NCBI RefSeq assembly: GCF_002750855.1
Contig: NZ_NWUC01000002.1
Location: 310,001 to 374,000, forward strand
Direction of reading: 5' to 3'
Length of the DNA: 64,000 nt
Origin: Neopararhizobium haloflavum
GTDB taxonomy: Bacteria > Pseudomonadota > Alphaproteobacteria > Rhizobiales > Rhizobiaceae
The position numbers and the translations under genes are program-made. How positions within the stretch are numbered: the stretch's first letter is position 1; each line of letters starts with the position of its first letter. The notes beneath the pieces were generated by a model that worked only from the letters and a program-made list of their open reading frames with translations, searched no databases and was not told the origin of the DNA. This document shows positions 46,668-55,751 of the stretch, piece by piece.

Positions 46668-46687
46668 AAGCTTAAGACAAGCGGCCG

Positions 46688-47380
46688 CTACACGGCGTCT
46701 GCAAACCGTTGGCGGATGAAATCGACGGACGCGCCTGCCCCTCCTCCAGACCGGGAGCGCACCAGGCAGGCCCGCGAGCGAAGGATCACGCCATCATTGA
46801 GGACACGCAGATGGTTCGCCTTGAGCGTCGAGCCGGTGGTCGTGATGTCAACGATGATGTCGGCCTGGCCGGCGGCTGGCGCTCCTTCCGTCGCGCCAAG
46901 GCTTTCGACGATCCGGTAGAGCTGGATTCCGTGCTCGGCGGAGAAGAATTCGCGGGTCAAACGCCAGTACTTCGTGGCGATCGACAAGCGGCGCCGATGA
47001 CGGTGACGGAAGTCCGCGGCGACATCGCCGAGATCGGCCATGGTTTCGACATCGAGCCAGATATCCGGCACGGCGACGACCACATCGGCTTCACCGAAGC
47101 CGAGCCGCGTGCAAATCTCGATCTTCCGTTCCGCATCGGCGATCGTCTCGCGCACGAGGTCCTCGCCCGTAATGCCGAAATCGACGCCGCCCGACCCGAG
47201 TTCGCGTGCAATTTCGGACGCGGACAGGAAAGCGACCTCGATGTCGTCCCGTTCCTCGACCCGCCCACGATACGATCTGTCGTTGCCGACACTCGTCACG
47301 GTCAGTCCGGCGCGTGCGCAGAGCGCGATCGCGTCATCCTTCATGCGTCCCTTGGACGGCAAGGCAAGCGTGACGGTCAT
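46688..47380 (-). CDS. hisG: ATP phosphoribosyltransferase, short form catalytic subunit
   Basis: HisG joins ATP and PRPP in the first step of histidine synthesis. The 230-residue length is the short form, which needs HisZ for activity. Features are [20 protein letters not shown] at the start, [13 protein letters not shown] near 78 and the PRPP-binding [20 protein letters not shown] near 175. Its ATG overlaps the hisZ stop (ATGA), so the two subunits are coupled. The rest of the histidine pathway is not in the window. Confidence 0.95.
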   Translation of the reverse strand: MTVTLALPSKGRMKDDAIALCARAGLTVTSVGNDRSYRGRVEERDDIEVAFLSASEIARELGSGGVDFGITGEDLVRETIADAERKIEICTRLGFGEADVVVAVPDIWLDVETMADLGDVAADFRHRHRRRLSIATKYWRLTREFFSAEHGIQLYRIVESLGATEGAPAAGQADIIVDITTTGSTLKANHLRVLNDGVILRSRACLVRSRSGGGAGASVDFIRQRFADAV

Positions 47381-48489
47381 TGGCGGCTCCCTCTCAGCGT
47401 GCCGATCCGGTCGAGCCAGAGGGAGAAGCCAACCGCTGGAATGGAGCGCGATGCACCGAGCAGGGTCATCATCCTGTCGTAGCGTCCTCCGCCGGCCAGC
47501 ACGGCATCAGCGGCGGAAATCTCGAAAACGAGCCCGGTGTAGTAATCGAGGGGGCGTCCGAAGGCGGCGCGGTAGTGCATGGCCGAAAGATCCGCATTCT
47601 GGTTGGCGAGCGCGGCGACGCGGTGGTCGAATGCGGCGAGCGCGGGCCTGAGATCGAGCCCCGCCGCATCGGCAAAGCCGGCAAGGGCCGAAGGCGCATC
47701 GGCAAGTGCGATGTCGATCTGAAGGAACTCGGCAAGGACGGCGAAAGCCTTGCCGTCCAGCCTTGCCTGCGCAAGCCGCGCCTTCTCGATCAGCCGGCCG
47801 GCGATGTCCTGCGGGGTGCGGCTCGCATTGGTCGAATAGCCGGTTTCTTCCATGATCCCGGCGATGCGGTCTTCGAGCGCGGCGCGGTCTTCGAGATCGG
47901 GTCTTGACCGAGCGTCTTTCTCGTCGTCCGGCGCCCCCTTCGTCAGGTCATTCATGAGCGCGCCAAGTTTCGCCTGGTCCCCGAAAGCGCCAATCAGGCG
48001 GCGCTTCCAGCCATCCGGCAGGCCGAGCGCGCTGAGAACCGCTTCGAACACCGTCTGGTCGCCGAGCGTCACTGTGAAAGCGCTGCCGGGAAGCAACTTC
48101 GCGACAATCGACAGCGCGTCCGAGACGGCGCGGGCATCGGCGGCCGCGATATCGTCGTCGCCAAGGTCCTCGATGCCGGCCTGGTAGAATTCGCTGGCGC
48201 CCGAACGACGCTGGCGGAAGACCTCGCCACAATAGGCATAACGCCGCGGCGTGCCGGAATTGGCCTCGATATGCCCCATGCAAACGGGGATAGTGAACTC
48301 CGGACGCAGACAAAGCGCCTCGCCTGTCTCGCTCTCCGTGGTGAATATCCGCCGCCGCAGGTCTTCTCCGGCCATATCGAGAAACGGATCGGCCGGCTGA
48401 ATGACCGGGATCGTCACCAGTTCCGTGCGCCGCCCCGCAAAATCCTGCAGCAGGTCACCGGTGAAGTCGGGCAGGTTCAATAGCGGCAT
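47377..48489 (-). CDS. hisZ: ATP phosphoribosyltransferase regulatory subunit
   Basis: HisZ is a histidyl-tRNA synthetase paralogue that lacks tRNA charging and activates the short HisG. The 370-residue protein has class II synthetase-like motif 2 ([20 protein letters not shown] near residue 82) and motif 3-like [13 protein letters not shown] near 335, but no anticodon-binding domain. It sits between hisS and hisG, two bases after the hisS stop. [20 protein letters not shown] near 100 is typical of HisZ. Confidence 0.93.
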   Translation of the reverse strand: MPLLNLPDFTGDLLQDFAGRRTELVTIPVIQPADPFLDMAGEDLRRRIFTTESETGEALCLRPEFTIPVCMGHIEANSGTPRRYAYCGEVFRQRRSGASEFYQAGIEDLGDDDIAAADARAVSDALSIVAKLLPGSAFTVTLGDQTVFEAVLSALGLPDGWKRRLIGAFGDQAKLGALMNDLTKGAPDDEKDARSRPDLEDRAALEDRIAGIMEETGYSTNASRTPQDIAGRLIEKARLAQARLDGKAFAVLAEFLQIDIALADAPSALAGFADAAGLDLRPALAAFDHRVAALANQNADLSAMHYRAAFGRPLDYYTGLVFEISAADAVLAGGGRYDRMMTLLGASRSIPAVGFSLWLDRIGTLRGSRQ

Positions 48490-48491
48490 AC

Positions 48492-50078
48492 CTACTGACC
48501 GCCCTTCGCCCGGTCTTCAGCCTGCGCGGCGAGGATTTCGCCGACCTTGGCCACCAGTTCGCTTTCCGGCACGCTGACTTGCGCCGCGCGCGCCTCGCGC
48601 CAGGCAACGTTGTCGGTGATTTCGCCGGAAAGCCGCTTGCCCTCGATCAGATCCTTGATCTGGACGACGCCCTGCTGTCGCTCGTCGCCGCCCTGGATGA
48701 TCGCGACGGGGCAGCCGCGCCGGTCGGCATATTTGAGCTGGTTGCCGAAATTCTTCGGGTTGCCCTGAAACATCTCGGCGCGGATGCCGGCGTTCCTGAG
48801 CTCCTGCGTGAAGCGCTGGTATCGACCGAGTGCTTCGATGTCGCGGTCCATCACGGTGACCAGCACAGGAGGCAGCACGGCATCCTGACCGAGCTTGCCG
48901 AGGTTCTTCAGCGCCGTCATGAGGCGCGAGACGCCGATGGAAAAGCCCGTCGCCGGCACCGGCTGGCCCATGAAGCGCGAGACAAGCCCATCATAACGCC
49001 CGCCGCCGCCGACCGAGCCGAACCGCACGATCTCGCCCTTCTCGTTGGGGATTTCGGCCAGCAGTTCGGCTTCGAAGACGGGGCCGGTGTAGTATTCGAG
49101 GCCACGGACGCAGGAGGGGTCGATCCGGATGCGGTCGGATTCGTAGCCAGCCGACGCGAACAATCGATGAATCTGTGCAAGTTCCTCGACGCCCTCTTTC
49201 AAATTCGAAATATCAAATGGGTTAATCCCCTGCTTCTCAAATTCAGGAGGAGCACGCCATAGTACTTCCCGCGTCGGCTCCGAAATAACCGGGGCTGCAG
49301 TAGGAGAAGGATAAGCAAATGCGGTGTCCGGATCGAGAAAACTGAGAAGCATATCAGCTTGTCCCTCATCCAGCCCTGCGCCCTTCGTAAAATCCCCGCT
49401 CTCGTCCTTGCGCCCCGCACCGAGCAGCTGTCGCACGCCTTCGACGCCGAACTTGTCGAGCTTATCGATTGCCCGCAGCACCGTCAGCCGGCGTTCGGCG
49501 TTCTCGTCGCCGCCGAGGCCGATCGCCTCCAGCACGCCGTCCAGCACCTTGCGGTTGTTGACGCGGATCACGTAGTCGCCGTGCGCAACGCCCAGCGCTT
49601 CCATCACATCGGCCATCATCATGCACATTTCGGCATCCGCCTGGACACCCGGCGCGCCGACCGTATCGGCATCGAACTGCATGAACTGGCGGAAACGGCC
49701 CGGCCCCGGCTTTTCGTTGCGGAAGACCCAGCCGGCCCGGTAGGTGCGGTAGGGCAACTGAATGTCGTTGAAATTTTCCGCGACATGGCGGGCGAGCGGC
49801 GCGGTGAGATCATAGCGCAGGCTCATCCACAGGTCGTCGTCGTCGGTCAGAGAGAAGACGCCCTCGTTCGGTCGGTCGCTGTCCGGCAGAAACTTGCCGA
49901 GCGCATCGGTGTACTCGAACATCGGCGTTTCGACGGGGTCGAAGCCGTAGCGCTCATAGACCGCCCTGATCTTCGCGACCATTTCGTCTGTGGCGCGGAT
50001 ATCGGCGGGCGACCGGTCGGCGAAGCCGCGGGGCAAGCGGGCCTTCAGCTTCTGCGGCTTTTTCTTCTTCTCGGACAT
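48492..50078 (-). CDS. hisS: histidyl-tRNA synthetase, with an unusual internal low-GC segment
   Basis: HisS charges tRNA-His. The 528-residue class II synthetase has motif 2 in [20 protein letters not shown] near residue 115, [14 protein letters not shown] near 325 (His motif), [13 protein letters not shown] near 352 and the C-terminal anticodon domain. It starts at the ATG at 50078 ([14 protein letters not shown]). Residues from about 228 to 295 ([20 protein letters not shown] onward) are encoded with codons rare in neighbours (CCT, GCT, ATT, AGT, GTA, CTA), at about 42% G+C in 49201-49260 by my count. This lies in the variable insertion domain. Confidence 0.95.
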   Translation of the reverse strand: MSEKKKKPQKLKARLPRGFADRSPADIRATDEMVAKIRAVYERYGFDPVETPMFEYTDALGKFLPDSDRPNEGVFSLTDDDDLWMSLRYDLTAPLARHVAENFNDIQLPYRTYRAGWVFRNEKPGPGRFRQFMQFDADTVGAPGVQADAEMCMMMADVMEALGVAHGDYVIRVNNRKVLDGVLEAIGLGGDENAERRLTVLRAIDKLDKFGVEGVRQLLGAGRKDESGDFTKGAGLDEGQADMLLSFLDPDTAFAYPSPTAAPVISEPTREVLWRAPPEFEKQGINPFDISNLKEGVEELAQIHRLFASAGYESDRIRIDPSCVRGLEYYTGPVFEAELLAEIPNEKGEIVRFGSVGGGGRYDGLVSRFMGQPVPATGFSIGVSRLMTALKNLGKLGQDAVLPPVLVTVMDRDIEALGRYQRFTQELRNAGIRAEMFQGNPKNFGNQLKYADRRGCPVAIIQGGDERQQGVVQIKDLIEGKRLSGEITDNVAWREARAAQVSVPESELVAKVGEILAAQAEDRAKGGQ

Positions 50079-50180
50079 GGGAACCTGATGCGGAAAATAG
50101 TCGGGGAGACTGTTGCGCCGGTTCCTAATGGATCGCGGCGCCTGCGGCAAGGTTCCCCCTGCCGCAAGGCGCCTAGCCTC

Positions 50181-50636
50181 CTACTTGAACATGCCCTCAC
50201 GCAGATTGATGCCGTGCTCGATCCAGGCCTTCATCGCGCACAGCATCTGCATCCAGCCGCCGCAATTGTCGTAGGAGCCCTTGAGGCCTTCCGGGGTCTC
50301 GCGCCAGCCTTCCTCGCTGATGGTGACAAGCGTCCGTTCGGCTTCGAGCGGCTCGAAGGTCATGGTGACAACGGTCTTGTAGCCCGCACCGCCCCCGCTG
50401 TCGTTCGCATCCCATCTCAGCACGATCTTGCGGTTGTCCTCGACCTGGACAACCTCCACCGGAAAAGCGCCTGGAAAATCAGCGAAATCCCACGTCACCG
50501 TCGTCCCGGTCTTCAAACGCCCCTTCGCGCCGCCCGTCGTGAAATAGGCGGATAGGCTGGCGGGGTCGGCGACAGCCTCGAACACATCTTGCACGGGGCG
50601 CGCAATGCGCGCCGATACCTTGAACTTCAGTTCCAT
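50181..50636 (-). CDS. SRPBCC (AHSA1-type) domain protein
   Basis: The 151-residue protein has the START/AHSA1-like ligand-binding fold: KVSARIARPVQDVFEAVADP at the start, then VTWDFADFPGAFPVEVVQVE and the end NCGGWMQMLCAMKAWIEHGI. Members bind hydrophobic ligands or help detoxification; the exact role is unknown. It is divergent from an ArsR-family regulator with a palindrome in between, a frequent pairing in rhizobia in which the regulator controls the SRPBCC gene. GGGAGAGAG lies before its ATG. Confidence 0.85.
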   Translation of the reverse strand: MELKFKVSARIARPVQDVFEAVADPASLSAYFTTGGAKGRLKTGTTVTWDFADFPGAFPVEVVQVEDNRKIVLRWDANDSGGGAGYKTVVTMTFEPLEAERTLVTISEEGWRETPEGLKGSYDNCGGWMQMLCAMKAWIEHGINLREGMFK

Positions 50637-50666
50637 GGCTCTCTCTCCCTTGTGGTCAGCAATTTA

Positions 50667-50686
50667 ATGTTATAAAAATATAACAT
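50667..50686. promoter_or_regulatory. 8-4-8 palindrome overlapping the arsR-type start codon
   Basis: ATGTTATA at 50667-50674 and TATAACAT at 50679-50686 are exact reverse complements around AAAA. The element covers the first two bases of the regulator's ATG at 50685 and ends 31 bases before the SRPBCC start. The regulator is the obvious ligand, so this would give autorepression and control of the divergent gene. Confidence 0.75.
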
Positions 50687-51008
50687 GTCAAGAGACGAGA
50701 GAGACGACAATATTTTCAAAGCCTTAGCTTCACCGATTCGGCGACGGATCTGCGATGTCTTGAAGGATGACCCGCACACGACCGGTGCGCTTTGCGCACG
50801 GTTCGAAGATTTCGACCGGTGCACGGTCATGCAGCATCTCAAGGTGCTGGAAAAGGCGGACCTGATCATCGTTCACCGGCGAGGCCGGGAACGCTGGAAC
50901 CATCTCAATCCACTGCCGATCAAGGCTATCCACGATCGCTTCATCGGCCCCCACGCCGCAGATGCCGTCGCCCGCCTGGGACGGCTGAAGGAGGAGCTGG
51001 AACGCTAG
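50685..51008 (+). CDS. ArsR-family winged-helix regulator
   Basis: The 107-residue protein is a small ArsR/SmtB-type repressor. The winged helix is visible as IFKALASPIRRRICDVLKDD near residue 10, TTGALCARFEDFDRCTVMQH (recognition helix) near 32 and VLEKADLIIVHRRGRERWNH near 54. No ArsR metal cysteine motif (CVC) is present, so the signal is probably not a metal. It has no Shine-Dalgarno before the ATG, which lies in a palindrome, so it may be translated from a leaderless mRNA. It faces the SRPBCC gene. Confidence 0.88.
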   Translation: MSRDERDDNIFKALASPIRRRICDVLKDDPHTTGALCARFEDFDRCTVMQHLKVLEKADLIIVHRRGRERWNHLNPLPIKAIHDRFIGPHAADAVARLGRLKEELER

Positions 51009-51122
51009 GCCAATGGAAGCGGAGAGAACCGCTTCAGCACGCCGCCGGCTGCTCGTTATATAAGCTGGCGGAGAAATACGGCTGGTTGTATACTCATCGC
51101 GTCATCAGTCGGAGTGTGTGCC

Positions 51123-51608
51123 ATGGTCTTCGGAATGACGCCTTTTACATTCTTTCACGTCGCTCTCAGTCTTGTCGGCATCGTCGCGGGACTTGCCGTT
51201 GTCGCAGCATGGCTGCGCGACCACCGCCATGAACGTTGGACGGACGTGTTCCTGATCTCGACGCTGGCGACCACCGTCACCGGTTTCATGTTCCCCTTCA
51301 CCGGCTTCACACCGGCATTGGGGGTCGGCATCGTGTCGGCGCTCGTTCTCGTGGTTGCACTCGTTGCACGTTACGGGTTCCGCCTTTCGAACCACTGGCG
51401 GGAAACGTTCATCATCACCTCGCTCGTCGCGCTCTACCTCAACGTCTTCGTCCTGGTCGTTCAGGCCTTCCAGAAGATCGCGGTCTTGAACGCATTGGCC
51501 CCGACAGGGACCGAGCAGCCCTTCGCTCTGGTGCAGGGGCTTGTGCTGCTCGGCTTCATATTCGTCGGGTATCTGCTCTTGAGCCGCCACCGGATGGTTC
51601 CGGCCTGA
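51123..51608 (+). CDS. small multi-pass membrane protein of unknown function
   Basis: The 161-residue protein has four or five hydrophobic segments (FFHVALSLVGIVAGLAVVAA at 8-27, then about 37-58, 61-83, 98-118 and 135-152) and little else. Charged loops such as WLRDHRHERWTD separate them. I do not recognise the family. The ATG at 51123 (MVFGMTPFTF) is preferred over a GTG nine bases upstream. Its 3' end overlaps the convergent tag gene by 53 bases. Confidence 0.7.
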   Translation: MVFGMTPFTFFHVALSLVGIVAGLAVVAAWLRDHRHERWTDVFLISTLATTVTGFMFPFTGFTPALGVGIVSALVLVVALVARYGFRLSNHWRETFIITSLVALYLNVFVLVVQAFQKIAVLNALAPTGTEQPFALVQGLVLLGFIFVGYLLLSRHRMVPA

Positions 51609-52236
51609 CGGGACGGGCAAATGCTGCGCGGTCCTTCTCGACGGCTTCGCGAATACAGCAGCCGTCGAGGTGATCGTTGACGAGGCCCATGGCCTGCATG
51701 AAGGCATAAACAGTCGTCGGGCCGACGAAGGACCAGCCGCGCTTCTTCAGGTCCTTGGAGATTCGCGTTGACACCTCGGTCGTTGGATTGGCCAGCAGTG
51801 TCGCGTGGTCCATGCGTGCGGGACGGGTGTGCGCCGCCGGTTCGTACGCCCAGAAATAGGCGGCCAGCGAACCGAACTCATCGCGCATCTCCAGCGCGCG
51901 TGCTGCATTGTTGATCGTCGAAACGATCTTGCCGCGATGGCGCACGATCCCCTTGTCGGCGAGACAGCGTGCCACATCGTCGTCACCGAAGCGGGCGACC
52001 TTCTCGAAGTCGAATCCGGCGAACGCGCTGCGAAAGTTCTCGCGCTTCCTCAGGATCGTCAGCCACGACAGGCCCGACTGGAATCCTTCCAGACAGATCT
52101 TCTCGAACAGGCGGATGTCGTTGCCGACCGGGCGGCCCCACTCCTCGTCATGGTAGCGCGTATAGTCTTCAAGGTTGCCGTGCCAGAAGCAGCGCGGCCG
52201 ACCATCCGGTCCGTCGAGAAGTCCGTTCGTCGTCAT
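51556..52236 (-). CDS. tag: DNA-3-methyladenine glycosylase I
   Basis: Tag removes 3-methyladenine from alkylated DNA. The 226-residue protein begins with RPRCFWHGNLEDYTRYHDEE near residue 13, where Cys16 and His19 are zinc ligands, and has LEGFQSGLSWLTILRKRENF near 49 with the base-binding residues. The second zinc pair is in VNDHLDGCCIRE near 187. All four ligands are present. The C-terminal 25 residues (from about 202) are extra and overlap the convergent membrane protein gene. Confidence 0.93.
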   Translation of the reverse strand: MTTNGLLDGPDGRPRCFWHGNLEDYTRYHDEEWGRPVGNDIRLFEKICLEGFQSGLSWLTILRKRENFRSAFAGFDFEKVARFGDDDVARCLADKGIVRHRGKIVSTINNAARALEMRDEFGSLAAYFWAYEPAAHTRPARMDHATLLANPTTEVSTRISKDLKKRGWSFVGPTTVYAFMQAMGLVNDHLDGCCIREAVEKDRAAFARPVRPEPSGGGSRADTRRI

Positions 52237-52440
52237 TTTACCGTTTCCCCACCCACGATCGCCGGATCAACCGCGCGTTAATCCTGTTCGTCAACCGCGC
52301 GGTAACCCTGCGCGCAGCTTTGCGCTGCACATGTGCAGCCGATGCGCCGTCTTTACCATTGCTCATCACCCTTTTGCCACCAATGAGCCAAGACGGCGCC
52401 ACACCTTTGCACCGGCGCCGCTCAGTTGCGGAGTTGTCCG

Positions 52441-53190
52441 ATGATGAAGCAGTCTGCATTCCTTCTATTGGCAATCCTCGGCATTGCGACGATGCCCGCG
52501 CATGCCCAGGATCGTTATGCCACGCGACCGCCGGTCGTCCTCAGCCCCGACCTTTCAGCGCCCTGGGTCCAGCAGCTCTATGCGCCCGTGCCGCAAACCC
52601 GGGCCGTGCACAGACGCGCTCCCGTGGTATTGCGGCGTGCGCCGGCACAGCCGCCGCGTGCCGTCGTCGTTCAACCGCCTGCCCAAAGGGCCGTGATCGC
52701 CGCTCCCGCGCAACGGCCAGCCGCGCCGGAACTGGATCCGGTTTTCCTGCCGCAGCAGGTGGCCTATTCCGGCGGGCATGCCCCCGGCACGGTCGTCATC
52801 GATACCAGCCGCAGGTTTCTTTATCTGGTCGGTTCCGACGGCCAGGCGCGACGCTATGGCGTCGGGGTCGGCAAGGAAGGCTTCGGCTGGTCGGGCTCGG
52901 AGCGGATCACGCGCAAGGCCGAGTGGCCGGACTGGCGTCCGCCAGCGCAGATGATCGCCCGCGAAAGGGCGAAGGGACGCATTCTTCCGGCTCACATGAC
53001 GGGCGGGCCGGAGAATCCCCTCGGAGCGCGCGCGCTCTATCTCGGCTCAACGCTCTATCGCATTCACGGCACCAACGCGCCCTGGACAATCGGTCAGGCC
53101 GTCTCTTCAGGGTGCATCCGCATGCGAAACGAGGACGTGGTGGATCTCTACGAACGCGTTTCGGTCGGGACAAGAGTCGTCGTTCTGTAA
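52441..53190 (+). CDS. L,D-transpeptidase (YkuD), first of a tandem pair
   Basis: This 249-residue periplasmic enzyme cross-links peptidoglycan by 3-3 bonds or anchors proteins to it. A signal peptide ends at MPAHAQD near residue 22. A proline/arginine-rich linker (about 30-110) leads to the YkuD domain, with the histidine in LYRIHGTNAPWTIGQAVSSG near 203 and the catalytic cysteine in SSGCIRMRNEDVVDLYERV near 222. The ATG at 52441 follows GGAG; a second ATG is in frame at 52444. A related gene follows 105 bp downstream. Confidence 0.92.
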   Translation: MMKQSAFLLLAILGIATMPAHAQDRYATRPPVVLSPDLSAPWVQQLYAPVPQTRAVHRRAPVVLRRAPAQPPRAVVVQPPAQRAVIAAPAQRPAAPELDPVFLPQQVAYSGGHAPGTVVIDTSRRFLYLVGSDGQARRYGVGVGKEGFGWSGSERITRKAEWPDWRPPAQMIARERAKGRILPAHMTGGPENPLGARALYLGSTLYRIHGTNAPWTIGQAVSSGCIRMRNEDVVDLYERVSVGTRVVVL

Positions 53191-53295
53191 CGGTTAAGCA
53201 CGATTCACGCATTCTGTGGTCGTCACATGAAACTTGATCGCTGTTCGCGCGTTGATGGCCCGAAGAGACGACAAACCAAGGCTGGGGACAAGCCA

Positions 53296-53988
53296 ATGAA
53301 ACTTTCCGCTACGCGATCATTGTTGGTGGCAGGCGCAGCGTTTGCCGTACTTACGGGAACGTTGCTTTCGACCACCGCACCTGCCGAGGCATTCGTCAGA
53401 AGCCTTCAGGCAAGCCCTGAATTTCAGGAATACCGTCCGCCTGCGGCGCGGGGACCGGCTGCCGAATTCGTTCGCACCCAGGTGCGGTTCGAAACCAGCG
53501 AGCGGCCCGGCACGATCATCGTCGATACCGCATCGAAGTATCTCTATTTCGTCGAAGGAAACGGCATGGCGACGCGCTACGGCGTTGGCGTCGGCAAGGA
53601 AGGCTTCGGCTGGTCGGGTACAGTCAACATCGGCCGCAAGGCCGAATGGCCGGGCTGGACGCCCCCCGCCAGCATGCGCGAACGCGAACGTGCGCGCGGC
53701 ATCATCCTGCCCGCTTACATGGAAGGCGGCCCGAACAATCCCCTCGGTGCGCGTGCCATGTATCTTTATCGCGGCGGACGGGACACGATCTACCGCATCC
53801 ACGGGACAAACCAGCCCTGGACGATCGGCCAGAACATGTCGTCGGGTTGCATTCGGATGATGAATGACGACGTGGCCCATCTTTACGAGCGTGCCGGCGT
53901 CGGCACCAAGGTCATCGTCACGGCAACCGGCGCCGGAAACCTCTATTCCGATCTCGGCGCCCCGCAGACAGGCATTTTCGGCGGCTGA
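53296..53988 (+). CDS. L,D-transpeptidase (YkuD), second of a tandem pair
   Basis: The 230-residue protein is a paralogue of the preceding gene: both share GVGKEGFGWSG, the KAEWP-W-PP block, ILPA-M-GGP-NPLGAR and the active site IHGTN-PWTIGQ--SSGCIRM. Here the catalytic block is IYRIHGTNQPWTIGQNMSSG followed by CIRMMNDDV. A signal peptide ends near APAEAF (about residue 32). It lacks the proline-rich linker of the first copy and has a short Gly-rich C-terminal tail. The ATG at 53296 is chosen over an upstream in-frame start at 53227. It ends in a shared terminator. Confidence 0.92.
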   Translation: MKLSATRSLLVAGAAFAVLTGTLLSTTAPAEAFVRSLQASPEFQEYRPPAARGPAAEFVRTQVRFETSERPGTIIVDTASKYLYFVEGNGMATRYGVGVGKEGFGWSGTVNIGRKAEWPGWTPPASMRERERARGIILPAYMEGGPNNPLGARAMYLYRGGRDTIYRIHGTNQPWTIGQNMSSGCIRMMNDDVAHLYERAGVGTKVIVTATGAGNLYSDLGAPQTGIFGG

Positions 53989-54014
53989 TCGGGTTGCCTA
54001 TGGCCCGGAGTATT

Positions 54015-54042
54015 CGCGGTCGTCTGAAATCAGACGGCCGCG
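54015..54042. terminator. terminator hairpin shared by L,D-transpeptidase 2 and mnmA
   Basis: CGCGGTCGTCTGA at 54015-54027 pairs with TCAGACGGCCGCG at 54030-54042, with a two-base AA between the arms and one G-T wobble, then ATTTCGTTT. It is the only hairpin between the two convergent genes and also contains the stop codon of mnmA at 54030-54032. Confidence 0.75.
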
Positions 54043-55223
54043 ATTTCGTTTGACGGTGACGCGAGAAGCTCGCAAAGCATCCGCTCGGCTTCAGCAGCGC
54101 GCTCGGCGCGATCAATAAAGCCGCCGCCGAAAATGCGTGCGTCGTTTTCCCTGCTCGAATAGAGCACGCAGGCCTGTCCGGGTGCGATGCCGGTCTCTCC
54201 TTCAAGCAGTTCGACGAAAACGCCCTCGTCTGCGACATGTAAGCGTGCCGGCTCGGGTGCACGCGTCGAGCGGACCTTGGCGAAACAGTCGAAGCCGGAT
54301 CCAGAAATATCCGCCAGTTCGCCATCGCCGAGCCAGTTGACGTCACGCAAATAGAGCCGGCGAGTCTCGAGTGCTTCGCGCGGGCCGACGACAACGCGGC
54401 GCGATCGGGCATCGAGGTGGACCACGAACAATGGCTCGCCGGTTGCCACACCAAGACCGCGGCGCTGTCCAATCGTATAATGCAGGATCCCGTCGTGCCG
54501 TCCAAGAACGCGACCGTCGACATGCACAATGTCTCCGGCAAGCGCGGCACTGGGCTTGAGCTTGTTGATCACGGCGGAATACTTGCCCTGCGGAACAAAG
54601 CAGATGTCCTGGCTGTCGGGCTTTGCCGCGATGGCCAGCCCCATCTCCTCGGCGAGCCTGCGCGTCTGCGCTTTCGACAGCCCGCCTAGCGGAAACCGCA
54701 GATAGTCGATCTGGGCCTGTGTGGTGGCGAAGAGAAAGTAGCTTTGGTCGCGCTCGGCATCGACCGGTCGGAACAGTGCACGATGCGGCCCATTCGCTGC
54801 AGAGCGAATGTAGTGGCCGGTCGCCAGCGCGTCGGCGCCCAGCTGCCGCGCCGTCTCCAGAAGATCCGCGAACTTGACCGTCTGATTGCAAGAGACGCAG
54901 GGAATCGGCGTCTCGCCGGCGACATAGCTGTCCATGAACGGATTGATCACCGCTTCACGAAAGCGCTTCTCGTAGTCAAGAACATAATAGGGAATGTCGA
55001 GCGTCTCGGCCACGCGGCGGGCGTCGTCGATATCCTGGCCCGCGCAACATGAGCCGGCGCGCTTCACCGCGGCACCATGATCGTAAAGCTGCAGCGTGAT
55101 GCCGACGACGTCGTATCCTTCACGCTTCAACATGCCGGCCACAACCGAGGAGTCCACACCTCCGGACATGGCGACGACCACCCGCGTATCGGCGGGGGCC
55201 TTGTCGATATCGAGACTGTTCAT
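54030..55223 (-). CDS. mnmA: tRNA-specific 2-thiouridylase
   Basis: MnmA puts sulfur on U34 of tRNAs for Glu, Gln and Lys. The 397-residue protein has the PP-loop [20 protein letters not shown] near residue 17, the first active cysteine in [20 protein letters not shown] near 110, [10 protein letters not shown] near 135 and the second cysteine in [16 protein letters not shown] near 210. All features are intact. Its 3' end lies inside a terminator hairpin. Upstream, 252 bases separate it from the divergent sciP gene. Confidence 0.96.
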   Translation of the reverse strand: MNSLDIDKAPADTRVVVAMSGGVDSSVVAGMLKREGYDVVGITLQLYDHGAAVKRAGSCCAGQDIDDARRVAETLDIPYYVLDYEKRFREAVINPFMDSYVAGETPIPCVSCNQTVKFADLLETARQLGADALATGHYIRSAANGPHRALFRPVDAERDQSYFLFATTQAQIDYLRFPLGGLSKAQTRRLAEEMGLAIAAKPDSQDICFVPQGKYSAVINKLKPSAALAGDIVHVDGRVLGRHDGILHYTIGQRRGLGVATGEPLFVVHLDARSRRVVVGPREALETRRLYLRDVNWLGDGELADISGSGFDCFAKVRSTRAPEPARLHVADEGVFVELLEGETGIAPGQACVLYSSRENDARIFGGGFIDRAERAAEAERMLCELLASPSNEIAAV

Positions 55224-55368
55224 TGCCGTACCTTGCGTTCAAAGGCGTTCAAGGCGCCAATCAATGCGATGCCGGCATGCGCCGACGGTTGCGCGGTATA
55301 GAGCCAGGGGCGCGTTGGCGCAAGGCCGGGCGCGAGCAGGAAAGCAACGCGCGAATCGAGGGCATGGA

Positions 55369-55384
55369 GAAGTGTTTACACTTC
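55369..55384. promoter_or_regulatory. inverted repeat and TTAAC half-site upstream of sciP
   Basis: GAAGTG at 55369-55374 and CACTTC at 55379-55384 are exact reverse complements around TTTA, followed at once by TTAAC (55385-55389), a half-site of the CtrA consensus TTAA-N7-TTAAC. The position, about 90 bases before sciP and 145 before mnmA, suits an operator. SciP in Caulobacter is under CtrA control, so CtrA binding is plausible but the second half-site is weak. Confidence 0.45.
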
Positions 55385-55475
55385 TTAACAAATTGCTTCT
55401 TTTAGCTTAGGCAAATTTTAAACGTCGAGGACTAGTCTGCGATCACTAGGTCGTGAGTGTGTGTAGAGAGTCCGA

Positions 55476-55751
55476 ATGACCGAACTGGTAAGACCCCGCG
55501 TGAAATATGTCATCGGCCCGGACGGGTCGCCTTTGACGGTTGCCGATCTCCCGCCCGCCAATACACGGCGCTGGGTGATCCGCCGCAAGGCAGAAGTCGT
55601 GGCAGCCGTACGCGGCGGCTTGCTGAGCCTCGAAGAGGCTTGCGAGCGTTACACGCTCACCGTGGAAGAGTTCCTTTCCTGGCAGTCCTCGATCAACGAT
55701 CATGGTCTGGCCGGGCTGCGCACCACCCGCATCCAGCAATATCGCCACTAG
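55476..55751 (+). CDS. sciP: CtrA inhibitor SciP (DUF1153)
   Basis: SciP is a small helix-turn-helix protein that blocks CtrA-dependent transcription in Caulobacter and rhizobia without displacing CtrA. The 91-residue protein matches DUF1153 end to end: YVIGPDGSPLTVADLPP near residue 11, TRRWVIRRKAEVVAAVRGGL near 30 and LSLEEACERYTLTVEEFLSW near 50. Its placement close to ctrA and chpT supports the assignment. The gene is followed by a hairpin-rich gap. Confidence 0.95.
   Translation: MTELVRPRVKYVIGPDGSPLTVADLPPANTRRWVIRRKAEVVAAVRGGLLSLEEACERYTLTVEEFLSWQSSINDHGLAGLRTTRIQQYRH

Noticed and set aside
55224-55475. A tRNA or small protein gene between mnmA and sciP
   Set aside because: No cloverleaf can be drawn and no frame has a good start and composition; only an inverted repeat and half-site are visible.
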